64,000 nucleotides of DNA from NCBI GenBank assembly GCA_007258455.2, contig VDFB02196116.1, positions 74,500 through 138,499 on the forward strand. The letters run 5' to 3'. The position numbers were made by a program, and so were the translations under genes. The notes below the pieces were generated by a model, which worked only from the letters and a program-made list of their open reading frames with translations, had not been told where the DNA came from and did no database searches. Source of the DNA: Sequoia sempervirens (taxonomy: Eukaryota; Streptophyta; Pinopsida; Cupressales; Cupressaceae). The number at the start of each line of letters is the position of its first letter. The stretch's first letter is position 1. Below are positions 1-11,399 of this stretch, piece after piece.

Positions 1-1690
1 ACTAAGTATATTACGTTAATGAAGTATTACTGTTGGCCTATTTTACCCTTGGTTAAAATAGCCTTTAGACAAGTTGATTATGCTACCTGAAAAGTTTGTC
101 GCCTTGTTTCAGGAATTTACAATGGTTTAAGTTTTGGAAAAACAAAGTTACTAGGATGTTTTGTTTATCATTGAGGGATATCATTTATTCATATGCAAAA
201 AGAAGTCTTAGTTTGCTAGTTACTTGACATTGACGAGGGATATTATTTTCTCAAGTTATTGCTTTCAAAATTCACGAGCATATGAAGGGTAGTCTCACGT
301 TGAAAGTTTGAGTTTTGACCAAGTCATCTTGTCTTAGGGTTTTAGTGGGTTAGCTTTCTTTCACAGTTTCAACAAGCTACAGTGGCGGTTAGGGAAACTC
401 AACAAACAGCGTGGAAGCCTTCAAACTCATGGAAGTTATTGAAGAAGCCCAGGCGAATAGGATTACAGTCTCATGCAAGAACATGCAAAGGTATACGTGG
501 AACTCACCTTTGAAATAAAGCCAGTTCTGTCGCTCTATTAAAGCCTTATTCAATCATGATCATCATACTGAATGCATTTTGTTGTTGAAAAGCCTTCTGC
601 ACATCATTAGTCACGTAATGAAAACAGTAATGAGCATTTATAACAGTCATAAATTTGTTTTATGTTGTGAGCACAATGCATGTGAGTTCTTCGAGAGAAT
701 GGTTAGACATGGTTCGCTCCATATGCAAAGAAGCATTTGAGCATTTACACTGGAGAAAGGATTGCAGCAATAAACAGCTAGAGGTTTGCAAAATTGAAAG
801 AACACTTTGATTCTAAGATTGAAGCTGAAGATGAAGCATTTGAGCGATATATGCAGAATGTATCATTGCTTGAGGATATTTTTCCTTGAAGTACAATGCC
901 ATTACATGATATATATATATATGTTATTATGTATATATGCCAGACATGGATGGAATTGCAGTTGTGAGTCGTATGTAGGAAATGATTCTTCATCAACATG
1001 AAAGTCTATTACTTAGAGCTCTTATTGGAATACAGTCCATAAAGGCAAAAAGACAGTGCCTTTGTTTTGAAGGTGTTGCAGAAGATTGAAGAAGGATGAG
1101 TGGAAAATTTGTAAGGGCTTTTTAAGACCATGTGGGGTTGATAATGGATGCAGGTTTGTTGTCTTTGAAACCCTCTCACAGCCAATGGTTGGATACCTTT
1201 AAAGCTCTGTCCATATAATAAACTGTCATCATTTACCCTTCTTGTCTCATGAAACTTCTTGTATATGGCTCTACAAGATCATTTTATTCCTCCTATTCGC
1301 TGTCATTATCACTAACTCTGCAATATAAGGGTTTTTGTCTTGGGTTAGGCTTATAAGTATGTTTCCATTGTCATGCATGTCATCAGGCCATATCTGAACA
1401 TGAGTTTTCCATGTCAAAACATAATCTATGAGGCTTGTTACAAGGAGCTCCACCATCCAAATGTCATGTCTGTTGCAAACTTATCCCTACAAATAGAACT
1501 GGCTGGATTGAGTACATAACCTACACCTTTTGGAGGCAGCACTATTGCCCTGCACATGAAACATGATGGTTTTCTTCGGTGCTGTAGTTGCAAGTGTATG
1601 GAGAGTTCCTAGTCCTGTGTATTCTACCCAATATTGTAGTTATGTTTTTATCTAAGGAATGTGTCATATATTTCTTAAGGCATGGATATG
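1..1690. other. Intergenic DNA, no recognised gene
   Basis: Only short open frames (under 75 codons) occur on either strand and none has a domain I recognise. There is a short TA dinucleotide run near 910-925. The stretch may be old transposon debris, but I could find no LTR, terminal repeat or coding relic to support that. Confidence 0.5.
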
Positions 1691-2960
1691 AGAATAGAAC
1701 AGTCATGTGAAAACCTACCAGTCATGCAGATAAAGCAAAATAAAATCATTCGCATGGTGTTTGAGCATGCATTAACAAGTGTTGAGGGACATGGAAAGGC
1801 ATTTTTGGAAGCATTAGGTTTGCAAATCTACTATGACAGGGATACAGAGGTCTTGAAGTCTAATCAAACAGGGCAGTGATATGTACACAGCCAATAAAAG
1901 GACAGATCTTCATTTGATAAGATGATCATTATTAAGACCTAGTATGAAGAACCCTGCAAAGGATAACCTACAAATGACAGTGACTGCGTTAACAGTGGGC
2001 AGGGTATATGAACTCTACTAGAGTGAAGTTAAGGGACAGTGCAGGGAGCAGCATGCTGAATAAAAGGTGAGCAAACAATCATGAATCATGGAAGAGGTTT
2101 TCATATGACAGTCATGAGGTTGTTGATTGGAAGATAAGGCTCTGTTATAACATGGTTTTGTTACAATCAGCAACATGTGCACTACCTCTTGTTGTATTGC
2201 ACTGCCACAATGAAGAAGATCAAGCTATGGGTGATGGTTAAGGGTTTGATAAAGAAGGGAGATGATAGAGGCATCTAGGAGAGTTGTCAAAGCACAAAGA
2301 CATTCAAATGTACAGTCACCTTGAGCAATGAAATTGACAGAGAATAACCTTTATACACTGCCCTTAAGGAGTATATGTCAGTCCTTTATTGTCATTATGA
2401 CAGTCCCAATGAGGTGTGACAGTCATATTAACCTTCTTATGCATTTTCTTATAGATCACAGTGGTAAAAGGTTATACAAAAGGGAGAGAACAGAGTCTTT
2501 AGAGAATACAGTCAGGTGCAAGTGAAACCAATGGAGGATTTTCAATGTTTTTGTGGCAATGACATAATGAAGTTGCATAGATAACCTAGAAGGCGGATGT
2601 CAGGTTAGAAAAGGACACTACCTCACACATAGCAGTCACTGTAGTTAATAATGGACAGTGTCCTAAATGGCAGTGTTTGGGATAATTAAAGGTGCAGTTA
2701 GGGTCATGAAGAGACAGTCCACGGTAAACAACAATTGCATTATAGAGATTGTGTATAACTCTAAAACTCCTAATGATTAGACACCAAGGATGAGGCAGTC
2801 ACCGTCTTTAACCCTAGCTGGCAGCTCATTAAAACCAAAGGGTCAGTCATCTATCTGAGGACAGTTATTTAAGAGCAAAGGTAAAGTGACAGTAAACATA
2901 GAAGATAGTCATGTTTTTGAGAGGACATGGGCCATTGATTGAAGTTACAGTCAAACCTTC
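1690..2960. repeat. CAGTC-rich stretch
   Basis: The pentamer CAGTC, usually as ACAGTC or ACAGTCAT, recurs about 13 times in roughly 1.25 kb (for example near 1700, 1721, 2110, 2311, 2400, 2419, 2510, 2633, 2716, 2797, 2845 and 2949). GACAGT without the final C adds several more. About one copy would be expected by chance. Spacing is irregular and no longer repeat unit is obvious. The only frames are short (65 codons at 1682-1879 and 2328-2525) and unrecognised. Confidence 0.5.
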
Positions 2961-3980
2961 AAGGTGACTGTCCTATGAAGAAAATCAAGATATTTGTAAG
3001 AGAAAGAAAGTGTCACATCCCCGTCAGTTGCCACAGTGGATATTGGAGAGTAAACAAATAATAAAAGAAAAAAGTAAGAGAACACAGTCGATGCTCAATT
3101 AATGAGGCATGGTTTACGACATGGCCTTTTTGTGCAGTTGTTAAACAGGAAAGAGGATGGGAGATGGTGCATTTAATAAGGCATAGCAGCCCTGTCATTT
3201 TTTCTCCAATGTCAAGTGAAGGTATGGATGCCCATTCTTTTGAATGCTCGAAGACCACAATATTGGGAAAAAAGATATGACGTGTAGAAAAAGAGGGACT
3301 GGAAACCTCCATAAAGTCACATTCGCAGGCAGCTGAGAGGGACGTTCTTCCTTATGAGGTGAGCAACTGAGGTCGACAGTGAAGTATCAAGCAAGGGAGG
3401 GAGGTGAAATATGGAAGCTTTGGTTTGGAAGGAGGAATCCCACGAGAATAAAAGGGAAGTGAATTGTAGAGGCGTCTGGGGTGAGAGACGAGAAATCCAT
3501 AGTTATGGATGAAGGATGGTGTGCAGAGAGGAGATTCATAGCCCTTCTCAAATCTTTAGCTTATATGCTCTATTTTGGGGAGTAAGAGCATAAAACCTGA
3601 ATATAGGAGGCTGCGAAAGAGGAGAAGAGAAGACGAAATGCAGGAGGATGGGTTTTGGTTGGGAAGAAAAGAGCTGCATTCGTGGCGACATTGGGAGACA
3701 TTAAGGTGTCGGCAGTGATAAATCTTCTAGCAACGTTTGCATCTCTAGTGGCGTTTGCAATTCTGAGGCTGCAGTCCATAAACAATCGAGTGTATTTTCC
3801 AAAATGGTATCTGAAAGGGGAGAGGCAGAGACCCAGGAATAGAAGCAGAGGAACGTGAGCAAGAGTAGTATTTGGAAGTCCACACCTGCGATTTAGAGGA
3901 TAGAGGCGGGCAGGAGTTGAGTATCTTCGTCTGGGAGCTTCACACAGGTTTGGCTGCTAAGTATTAACCTTTAATTGGTA
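2960..3980. other. Intergenic, purine-rich, no recognised gene
   Basis: The plus strand is rich in A and G (3300-3900). Overlapping short frames lie on both strands (longest 99 codons, minus, 3013-3312), with no recognisable domain and no coherent coding pattern. I see no feature that can be named. Confidence 0.4.
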
Positions 3981-3988
3981 AGAACAAA

Positions 3989-4017
3989 TATAATAATAAT
4001 AATAATAATAATAATAA
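3989..4017. repeat. (AAT)n microsatellite
   Basis: About ten uninterrupted ATA/AAT trinucleotide units, ending just before AAACTTAAACC. Confidence 0.95.
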
Positions 4018-4148
4018 ACTTAAACCGAAGCTTATTTACTTTCATAAAGATATCTGTAACTACATGCTCGGGCTAGGTAGGAGATGCATGGTTTTAAAGG
4101 GTATCATTACATCGATATTTTCATTTGTTGTTTGCCAATTTTCGTGCT

Positions 4149-4306
4149 CATGGTTTCACCTTCAAATTTGGTTTATAAGAGTGATTTAAGGTTCAAAATG
4201 TTAGTTAGGGTCTAATCTAATAATCATCATGGTTTTGCCTTCAAATTTGGTTTATAAGAGTGATTTAAGGTTCAAAATGTTAGTTAGGTTCTAATCTGAT
4301 AATCAG
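4149..4306 (+). repeat. 79-bp tandem duplication
   Basis: Two head-to-tail copies begin at 4149 and 4228, each with the core CATGGTTT, then CTTCAAATTTGGTTTATAAG, then GGTTCAAAATGTTAGTTAGG. The copies differ at only a few positions, so the duplication is recent compared with the surrounding DNA. A partial third piece (TCTAATCTGATGATC) follows. Confidence 0.9.
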
Positions 4307-4309
4307 TCT

Positions 4310-6870
4310 AATCTGATGATCACTAGTAATTTCTTTCAATTGACTCTGTCTTTTGATTGGAATAAAACGATTATATACTTGATGGTCAATAATGTCTATG
4401 TTTTTAGCTTTTGCATTTTCTCTCTGTGTCCCAAAGGAGATAAACAACAAACCTAAGTCATTTATTTTAAGTGCAAGTGCTTAACTCATATTGATCAAAT
4501 ATATATGTGTATGTCTTGAATTTTATTGAAACCATCCCTAACAAATTGGACAACAAAACGATGGAAGAAAAAGGGGGTATTGACCAAGATTGCCCTAAGG
4601 CAATGTACTCAAGGGAGACGGTCTACTTTTATTGCAAAAATATAGGTAATATTTTGACCATGAATAGGTAAGTTGAGTAAACTAACTTACAAAAGACATG
4701 GGTAATTGTTCCAAGTTTCATTGGAATCAATAGTTTATATATGTTACGGTTCACATTACACAAGCACACATGTAACCTTTAAGCATGATTGTGCATCTTT
4801 ACACATACTTTCGATTCACATATACCTACATGCATTTAGACTTAATATATTGAACAAACGGATAAATGGGTGGACATTAATGATAAGTTATAAAGTTGGG
4901 TTGTTTCATAATCCACTTGAGTGTGACTAAATGTTTCATTAAACTTATATCTCTAAAGTGTCATAAATCAACTTAAAACTTTCATAGAATAGATCCTAAA
5001 TCTCGAATATGAGATGAATTTGCAAGGGAATACTCTAGAAACATATAATGATTATAAAGTTGAAAAGAGTGCAATGGTGGTTATTTCTATACAAGTCTAT
5101 TAAAAATAAAAGTTTTAAAGTCATATTGAGAAGATATCAAGATGCATGTGATTATGGACCATTTAGGAAATTCTATTGTGGTGGCAATATGTGTATCAAA
5201 ACTTCAATATTGAACTTATTTTATAGTGGCTATAATGCATTACATAGCTATGGTGTATAGATTTGATTTGGAGGATTTGCCTTTATAAGGCAATATGGTC
5301 CAGGATATGTTTAATATTCATGATGGGTGATATTTTAATACTTAGCTAAATATATAGATGTATGATAGTAGGGACCACTATATGTGAAGGCTATTTGAGA
5401 ACTTTGTTCTTAGCAACGTGTCATCTTAACATTCTGATGAATTATTTAAGTAAACTCATTTATAGTCATAATGAAATACATGGTATAGTGTGGCCCATTT
5501 GTCTCTAGTATAATTTGAACATTGATCTTGGGTAGATCAAGTATGTAATTATTGTTGTATGTATGTTGAGGTCTAGAAGGATGTTTTACACGATTATGAT
5601 ACTTGATTTATAAAACCATATTGTGGGTGGGAAACCCCACTTGGAGCCATGTTTATGCTTTCAACATAGTTGATGCATATATAATGATATATTGGCTACT
5701 TATAGAGACGTATACTCTTTATCGATGTCTCAAGTTTAGAATGAGTCAAGATTGCCTAATAACCTTGTACCTAGTTATGGTTGGATCTCCATGTTTGGAG
5801 AGTTATATCTGAGTTAACAATATTCTTGACAAAACCTAGTCTACTTGTATATTTTGAGTAAGATAATCTTAAGATGAGTAGAACTTCGATGTGTATGGAA
5901 AGAAAATTATTATTAGTGTTAAGGCTTAGTTAACTCCTCTTGGGTGGAAAATCATATTACCCTTATTTATTAATTGTATGAGGGTTTTTTTGTGTTGGAA
6001 TTTCAAGTGTAGGTTCCTTAAGAGAAATCTTGTGAGGAGAACTACATGTAACTTTGACTTGTTTGGAAACGGGAATGTAGGCAGTCCTTGGGTGAATGAT
6101 GCCCCTATGACTTCAAGTTTGTAGGGGGAGGGTATAGGGGGAATAACTCACAGATGTCAGGGTTGTTCTAGATTGGTTTGACCTCTCTTTAGTAGGCTCG
6201 GTTTGAGGATGAATGGGTACCGAATGGGTATGATCAAGTTAAGGGAATTTAATAACTCATATGTAATACATAATAGGTTTCTATTAAACCAAATGAAGTA
6301 AGGGATTTAACTATTTTATCATGGGTATTTGATTATATGTATGTAATGGGTAAAGTCCATCTCGTGTTGGTTCCACGTATCTTGTATGTGTGTGTAATTC
6401 AACTCCATATCTATGTGTTTATGTATAGACCCGTGTATCTGTTGATTAAGATTGTGATTCATGTTATGTATGACCTGCCCAAGAGTGAACCTTCGAGATT
6501 TTTGAGTAGTGATAGATAGTTATTGGATTGTGCCAATGATTGATGTCTGGGCTACTATTAGGGATTAGTCAGTATTTACCTGGTTCACGAAGGTGAAGGT
6601 AGTAGGTTGCCCTGGTTATGATACAACTGAAGTGGTTACATGGGTAGGGACCCATTTGTGCGGGTAACGGTAATCCGAGTCTAACCACATACTGAGAGGG
6701 TTCACTAGTTGTCACTAGTATGCATAGAAGTGACCGATGCCATGTGTTACCTGAGATTGAGAAGAAGATAGCGGACAATACCACTAAGGTCACAAGGTGG
6801 TATATGTCAAGAGTGATTGAAGTCAAAATCCACCAGGTTTGGTAGGTTCACTACTTAGGGAAACCCTTGG
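4310..6870. other. AT-rich intergenic DNA, no recognised gene
   Basis: Short plus-strand frames (60-74 codons at 4706, 5048, 5603 and 6337) show no recognised motifs and lie in AT-rich DNA where such frames arise by chance. I see no transposon ends. Confidence 0.4.
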
Positions 6871-6877
6871 GGATGGT

Positions 6878-7117
6878 GGACGAACCCCCAGTGTAGTATG
6901 GGATGCATCAAATCCTCTCCCAGTTGTCAAACTATATATTTAGCCTTGTGGGGTTGAGGACGAACCCACGATGTAGTATGGAATGCACTGAATCCTCTTC
7001 CATTTGTCCAATGGTGCAAAAGACCAGTGGAAGGATAGGACCCACGGTGTAGTGTGCAATGCATCAATATTCTTTCTATCTGGGATGCATTATTGACATG
7101 TGTTCGCCATTGTGATG
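6878..7117 (+). repeat. 80-bp tandem repeat, three copies
   Basis: Three diverged copies start at 6878, 6958 and 7038, an exact 80-bp period. The shared core is GGACGAACCC, then GTGTAGTATGG, then ATGCATC, then AATCCTCT. The third copy is the most diverged (GGACCCACGGTGTAGTGTG). The array leads directly into a second minisatellite. Confidence 0.85.
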
Positions 7118-7129
7118 TGTTAGTCAGAC

Positions 7130-7415
7130 ATTGTTATTATGTTATGTGATGTATGATGGAGCTCGTCATTGTTTTTATGTGATGTAGGATGGAGCTTGTC
7201 ACTGTGAATTTGTGATATATGTTGGAGCCAATCACTAATATAATTGTGATATGCGAATGGGATAATAATTGTGGTACTTGTGATGTACATATGAGCTAAT
7301 CACTATTATACTTGTGATCTGTGTACAATCGAACCACTATTATACTTGTGATCTATGTATGATCCAGTCACTATTATACTTGTGATCTGTGTATGATCTA
7401 GTCACTGTTGCACAA
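7130..7415 (+). repeat. 33/34-bp minisatellite, about eight units
   Basis: Units built on GTCACTATTATACTTGTGAT plus GTGTATGATC recur. The last four are regular, with ACTATTATA-type starts at 7302, 7336, 7370 and 7404 (34-bp period). Earlier units, at about 7165, 7198 and 7232, follow a 33-bp period with more divergence. Confidence 0.85.
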
Positions 7416-8580
7416 CTCATGTTTCATTGTGTAGTCTTCTTACTTCATGTGATGCATTTATATATTTGTGGTGACATTAGGTGTGATGTCCTTTAAGAGC
7501 ATGATCTCTCTTAGCATATTATATTCCTCTTAATGGCTTGATGTGACACACTGCATCACCAAAGTTGTGAATCTTTTGTTCTTCAATTAATCCTCTCTTG
7601 GAGAAATTAGGCACAATGTTCCCTAAGTTAATACCTTACATGAACTAAGAAAAAATTCTTTGAATATACCTTACAGTACTTTTGCATTTACAATATCTAT
7701 TATATGGCCACCTTGCATAACACACTTTGCTTTCCTATGGTGCCATCCTGTTTATTCATGAGTGTCAAGCATATGAAGCTTTTCTTGCCTCATGAAGCTC
7801 GAAGTTCATTGTTGTGTGGTGCCTTACCAAAGTTATTAGGAGGTATAGCTCTGGTATGGTTGTGCATATGGGATCCAAACTTAGGCATGACTTTCCCATA
7901 GCCTCTTGCATGTCTATGTGAGTGCATACCAGTTGTGTGCATATGTGTCTTGTTGGGGGCTCACCTAGTCCACAACCTAAGGTTCCACTAACCCTTGTGA
8001 GCATGTGTTTGGTTTGAATAGTGGACATCATGTTCCACTTGTAAATTTTCTTGGAAAAACAACTTAGATCTGATCCACAATGTGCAAGACAAATGGTCGA
8101 GGCTGGATCCACCCCTTTAAGTTTTGTTTTTTGTTTCTCTTTTTCCTTATGTCTTTGGTAGTGTATACTTGTGCCTTTTTGTTTCTCCTTACATCATTTT
8201 CATCTGTGTTCTTTTGTGCCTATGTTGGTTTTTCATGGATTGCACAACCTTCTTGATCATTTTCATCCTATTTTACTGGCATTGGTACAATTGAACCCCT
8301 CTTGATGCAAGTTTGTCTACTTTCATGAGAGTTTGAAGCAAGTTCCTCCTCTCACTAAAGTGGGGGCTAAATATAGTGTAAAAAAATGTATCCCTTTACA
8401 TTTTCACACTTGTTTGGGCCCTCCTTGCTAAAATTGGGTTTCTTTATGCCTTATTTGGTCCTATTTTGCATACACAAGCCTTAATTAATGCATCTTTCCA
8501 AGGATTGTGTTGACATATATCAATTGAACAACCATAATTTAGTGATTTTAGATTGTATGGCCTACATTTAGTGATATGGG
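7415..8580. other. Intergenic, no recognised gene
   Basis: The only frames are a 65-codon plus-strand frame (7704-7901) and an overlapping 115-codon minus-strand frame (7765-8112). Neither carries a motif I recognise, and their mutual overlap argues that at least one is spurious. Confidence 0.4.
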
Positions 8581-8588
8581 AATCTTAC

Positions 8589-9655
8589 ACCACCTTTGGC
8601 ATATGGGTCCCACCTAAGTTTTAGGGCCTAGACCTAAATTTTGCATTAAACTAAGCATTTCTTGAAAAATGTGTCCCAAGCTTAGCCTATTGGGACTCAT
8701 ACGCCTCAACTGGAGTATGAGTCCCACTTAGCTTAGACCTAATTTGAATTCAAATTCTTGGTAGGATTTTATTCTGCTAGATCTAATGTCAGCTTGTAGT
8801 GTTGTAATTTTGGGAAATTTGGCATAAACAAGTATAAATAAAAGGATATTTCACATATTTTGTCCTAGCAAGCTTTCAATTCATCTAGAAAGTTATGTTA
8901 TCTTATGAGAAATCAAGTGAGAACATTATAGAGCATTCAAGAGGATTCAAGAGTTGACTATCAAGCATTTTGGAGCTATATTCAAGAATCAAGCATCATG
9001 TCAAAGTCATCATGCATCATGTTTATTTTTGAGCTAATATTTGTGATGTAGGTATCTCATGATTCAAGGAAGCATTCAACTCAAGATCCATATAGTACAA
9101 GAAAGAGTTAAGATCCACATTCATGCTAGCCATTACATTCAAGTTTGCAACCTTTTGTTCAAGGGTTTGGTGTGTTGCAACATAACATATTGTTCATTCA
9201 TCATTCCTTCTTTAGATTTGATTTCATTTCAAGGTTTGACCAAGGAAAACCCTTATCCACTAAGAAAATAACTTTTTTCCTTCTTTGATGCTTAATTTAC
9301 AAATCTAGGTTGGAGATCCATTGAAGAGTAAGATTGGAGAAAAGTTTTCAAGGTTGCAATGTTGTCAAAGTTTTCCCCTTACTTGCAAGATCATGGAAAG
9401 TCGCCTAAAGGTTGTAATTCAATGTTTCAAAACTAGAGATTAGATAGGAGGGAATCTACAAGAAAGAGCTAGAGGATATAGAGTTTTGGAGCAACCCTGA
9501 TACTGGGACTAAATCACCACTTGTGGCATATGAGTCCTAGTTTACCTATTTTTAGACTTTGTATGTAAATCCTAATTCAGTAGTTCTAGATTTTGGTTTT
9601 GGCCCAAAATCCTAAAATGGTAGTAAATCACTCCTACTGGTGTATGAGTTTTAGT
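8589..9655 (+). repeat. Dispersed GGCATATGAGTCC-type motif with a TATA-like box
   Basis: A motif of the form CACCNNTGGCATATGRGTCCYA recurs at about 8589-8618, 8686-8731, 9501-9540 and 9627-9655 with variation. Between copies lies a good TATA box (TATAAATAAAAGG, 8833-8845), followed by an AT-rich leader-like stretch. This looks like part of an old LTR-type transposon or a decayed promoter, but no paired ends, primer site or coding region could be found. Confidence 0.3.
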
Positions 9656-10538
9656 TTGCATCAAAAGTTAGCATTTCTAGTATTTTAGAATGTCATTCAA
9701 GCCTCTTTAGTTTCTATGTTCACCTTTGCACTTTCTTAGTTTATTGTTATGATCTGAATGCATTTCTAGGTCATAAAGTTAGGTTTTCCATATATTTTTT
9801 ATTTTTCCAATCCCTTGCTTGGGGGTGAACTCTCATTATAATACCTTTAATCATACCCTAGGACACCTTATTACAAATCTTTTTCCCTCATTCCATATTT
9901 GGATTGAAATATCTAGGAGTGAAACTTGTAAGAAATCGGTTGTTCTATGTCCTAAAACAAACTAACAATCCATTTATGAGGTTTCATATATATTGCATAT
10001 TTCTCGTCCATACTTTGTTTTCTCAAGATAATTTTTTGTCTTCTTGTATAGTTTTTTATGTTTTTTTGGTTTTAGATTTGAAAGGGAGAGGTTCCCTTTT
10101 CATCAAGGTCTTTTGGGAAGAATAAGAAGTCTTTTTCTATTGGTAAACTTACACATGAGGTGGAAGAGGAAAAATTAGACTTGTAGCTAGAAGTTGATGA
10201 GCATGAAGAGTTATGACAGTAAGATGAGATACAAGCAAGAGGTGTTAAGAATGAAGCTCTCACTAATTTATCCAATGAACTCTACTTGTGGGTTGAATAT
10301 GAGGAGAATATGGAAATAAATATGTTAACAAACCAGTTGGGATAGCAAGACATCTAGGAAAAAATGAAAGGGAATGACAAACTTAGAAAGCCTGCCAAGA
10401 TCTGGTATGCACGTTTAGTATCTTATTCTTCTTTGCACAAATCATATTTCAACAACCTGATACAAGCACATACTATTATGCCTTAAAGTGGAAGCAAACA
10501 CAATTTAATTTCCCATGGATTAACCCTTAGAGGAAAGT
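9656..10538. other. Intergenic, no recognised gene
   Basis: AT-rich DNA with two overlapping short frames (9904-10125 plus; 10072-10275 minus). No domain, RNA gene or repeat boundary was recognised. Confidence 0.4.
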
Positions 10539-10539
10539 T

Positions 10540-11165
10540 GATGTAGTTTTAGAGCTAAGAAAGTTTCAAGAACATAATCACATGTAAATTAACATTTCAA
10601 GAACAAGAAACATGAAGAATATAAGAAAGATATCCAAAAGAGAAGAAAACATGCTATACATGGGGAAAACCCTTTTGAGTAAAATCCCCACACTCCAAAG
10701 GATTAAACCAATATATTAATCTATAACAATATGGTTACAGTACACTTTCAGGCTCACAGACTTAACATGGAGACTACATCTTTCTTTTCTAGAGAAAAAC
10801 TGACATTAATTCAATACTTGAAAAACTATCACACAAACCCACTCCAAGACATCAATATATAGAGGAATACAAGCATCAAGGTAGCTTCTGGAGCAAGCTA
10901 AAGAGGTGGGCGTTGAAATCCATGTTGCACATTTTTCCAACTCATAGTTGACTCCTATGACACTTGTCTAATGATTCCTTACCCCCCTTACATGCATCCA
11001 TACTTGGGTGCCCCAAATTTACCTAAAATAGCTATGACATATGCTATTACACACCTTGTAGTGTCATACGATCTTTCATATATGACAACACTTATAACTA
11101 TAAGAGAAATTGTCATAACTGACTAATGATAAATGATTCTCTTACAACTTGTCATAGTCAAAATT
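10540..11165 (-). repeat. Probable Ty1/copia LTR (solo or 3' LTR)
   Basis: Read on the minus strand, the segment has the layout of a plant copia LTR: a TATA-like CTATATATTG near 10855, then a U5-like stretch with GTGGGGATTTTACTC and AAAGGGTTTTCCCCATGTAT (10657-10700), ending in CTCTAAAACTACA at 10540. No primer-binding site follows on the minus strand, so it is not a 5' LTR. The outer boundary and target duplication could not be found, perhaps because element A begins there. Confidence 0.45.
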
Positions 11166-11399
11166 TGGCACCTAGATTCTATTTTTCCCCTAGCACACAC
11201 GCCCCGTTCGGAACTAGGACCCTCTTTTCTTTCGCCTTGTCATGTCGTTTTGGGCACCGCCTCATTTTGTGTGCCCCTCTTTTTTTGATGTTTCGGATGA
11301 TCGATGTTGCTCCAAAGTTCCATCATAAATTGATCATGCCTCTGCTTTTGGTTTTTGCTACATTCCGAAGCCTTACAGAATCTCTCTGGCAATTTGGCC

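Noticed and set aside
7765..8112. 115-codon minus-strand frame
   Set aside because: No recognised motif; it overlaps a plus-strand frame and lies in repeat-rich intergenic DNA.
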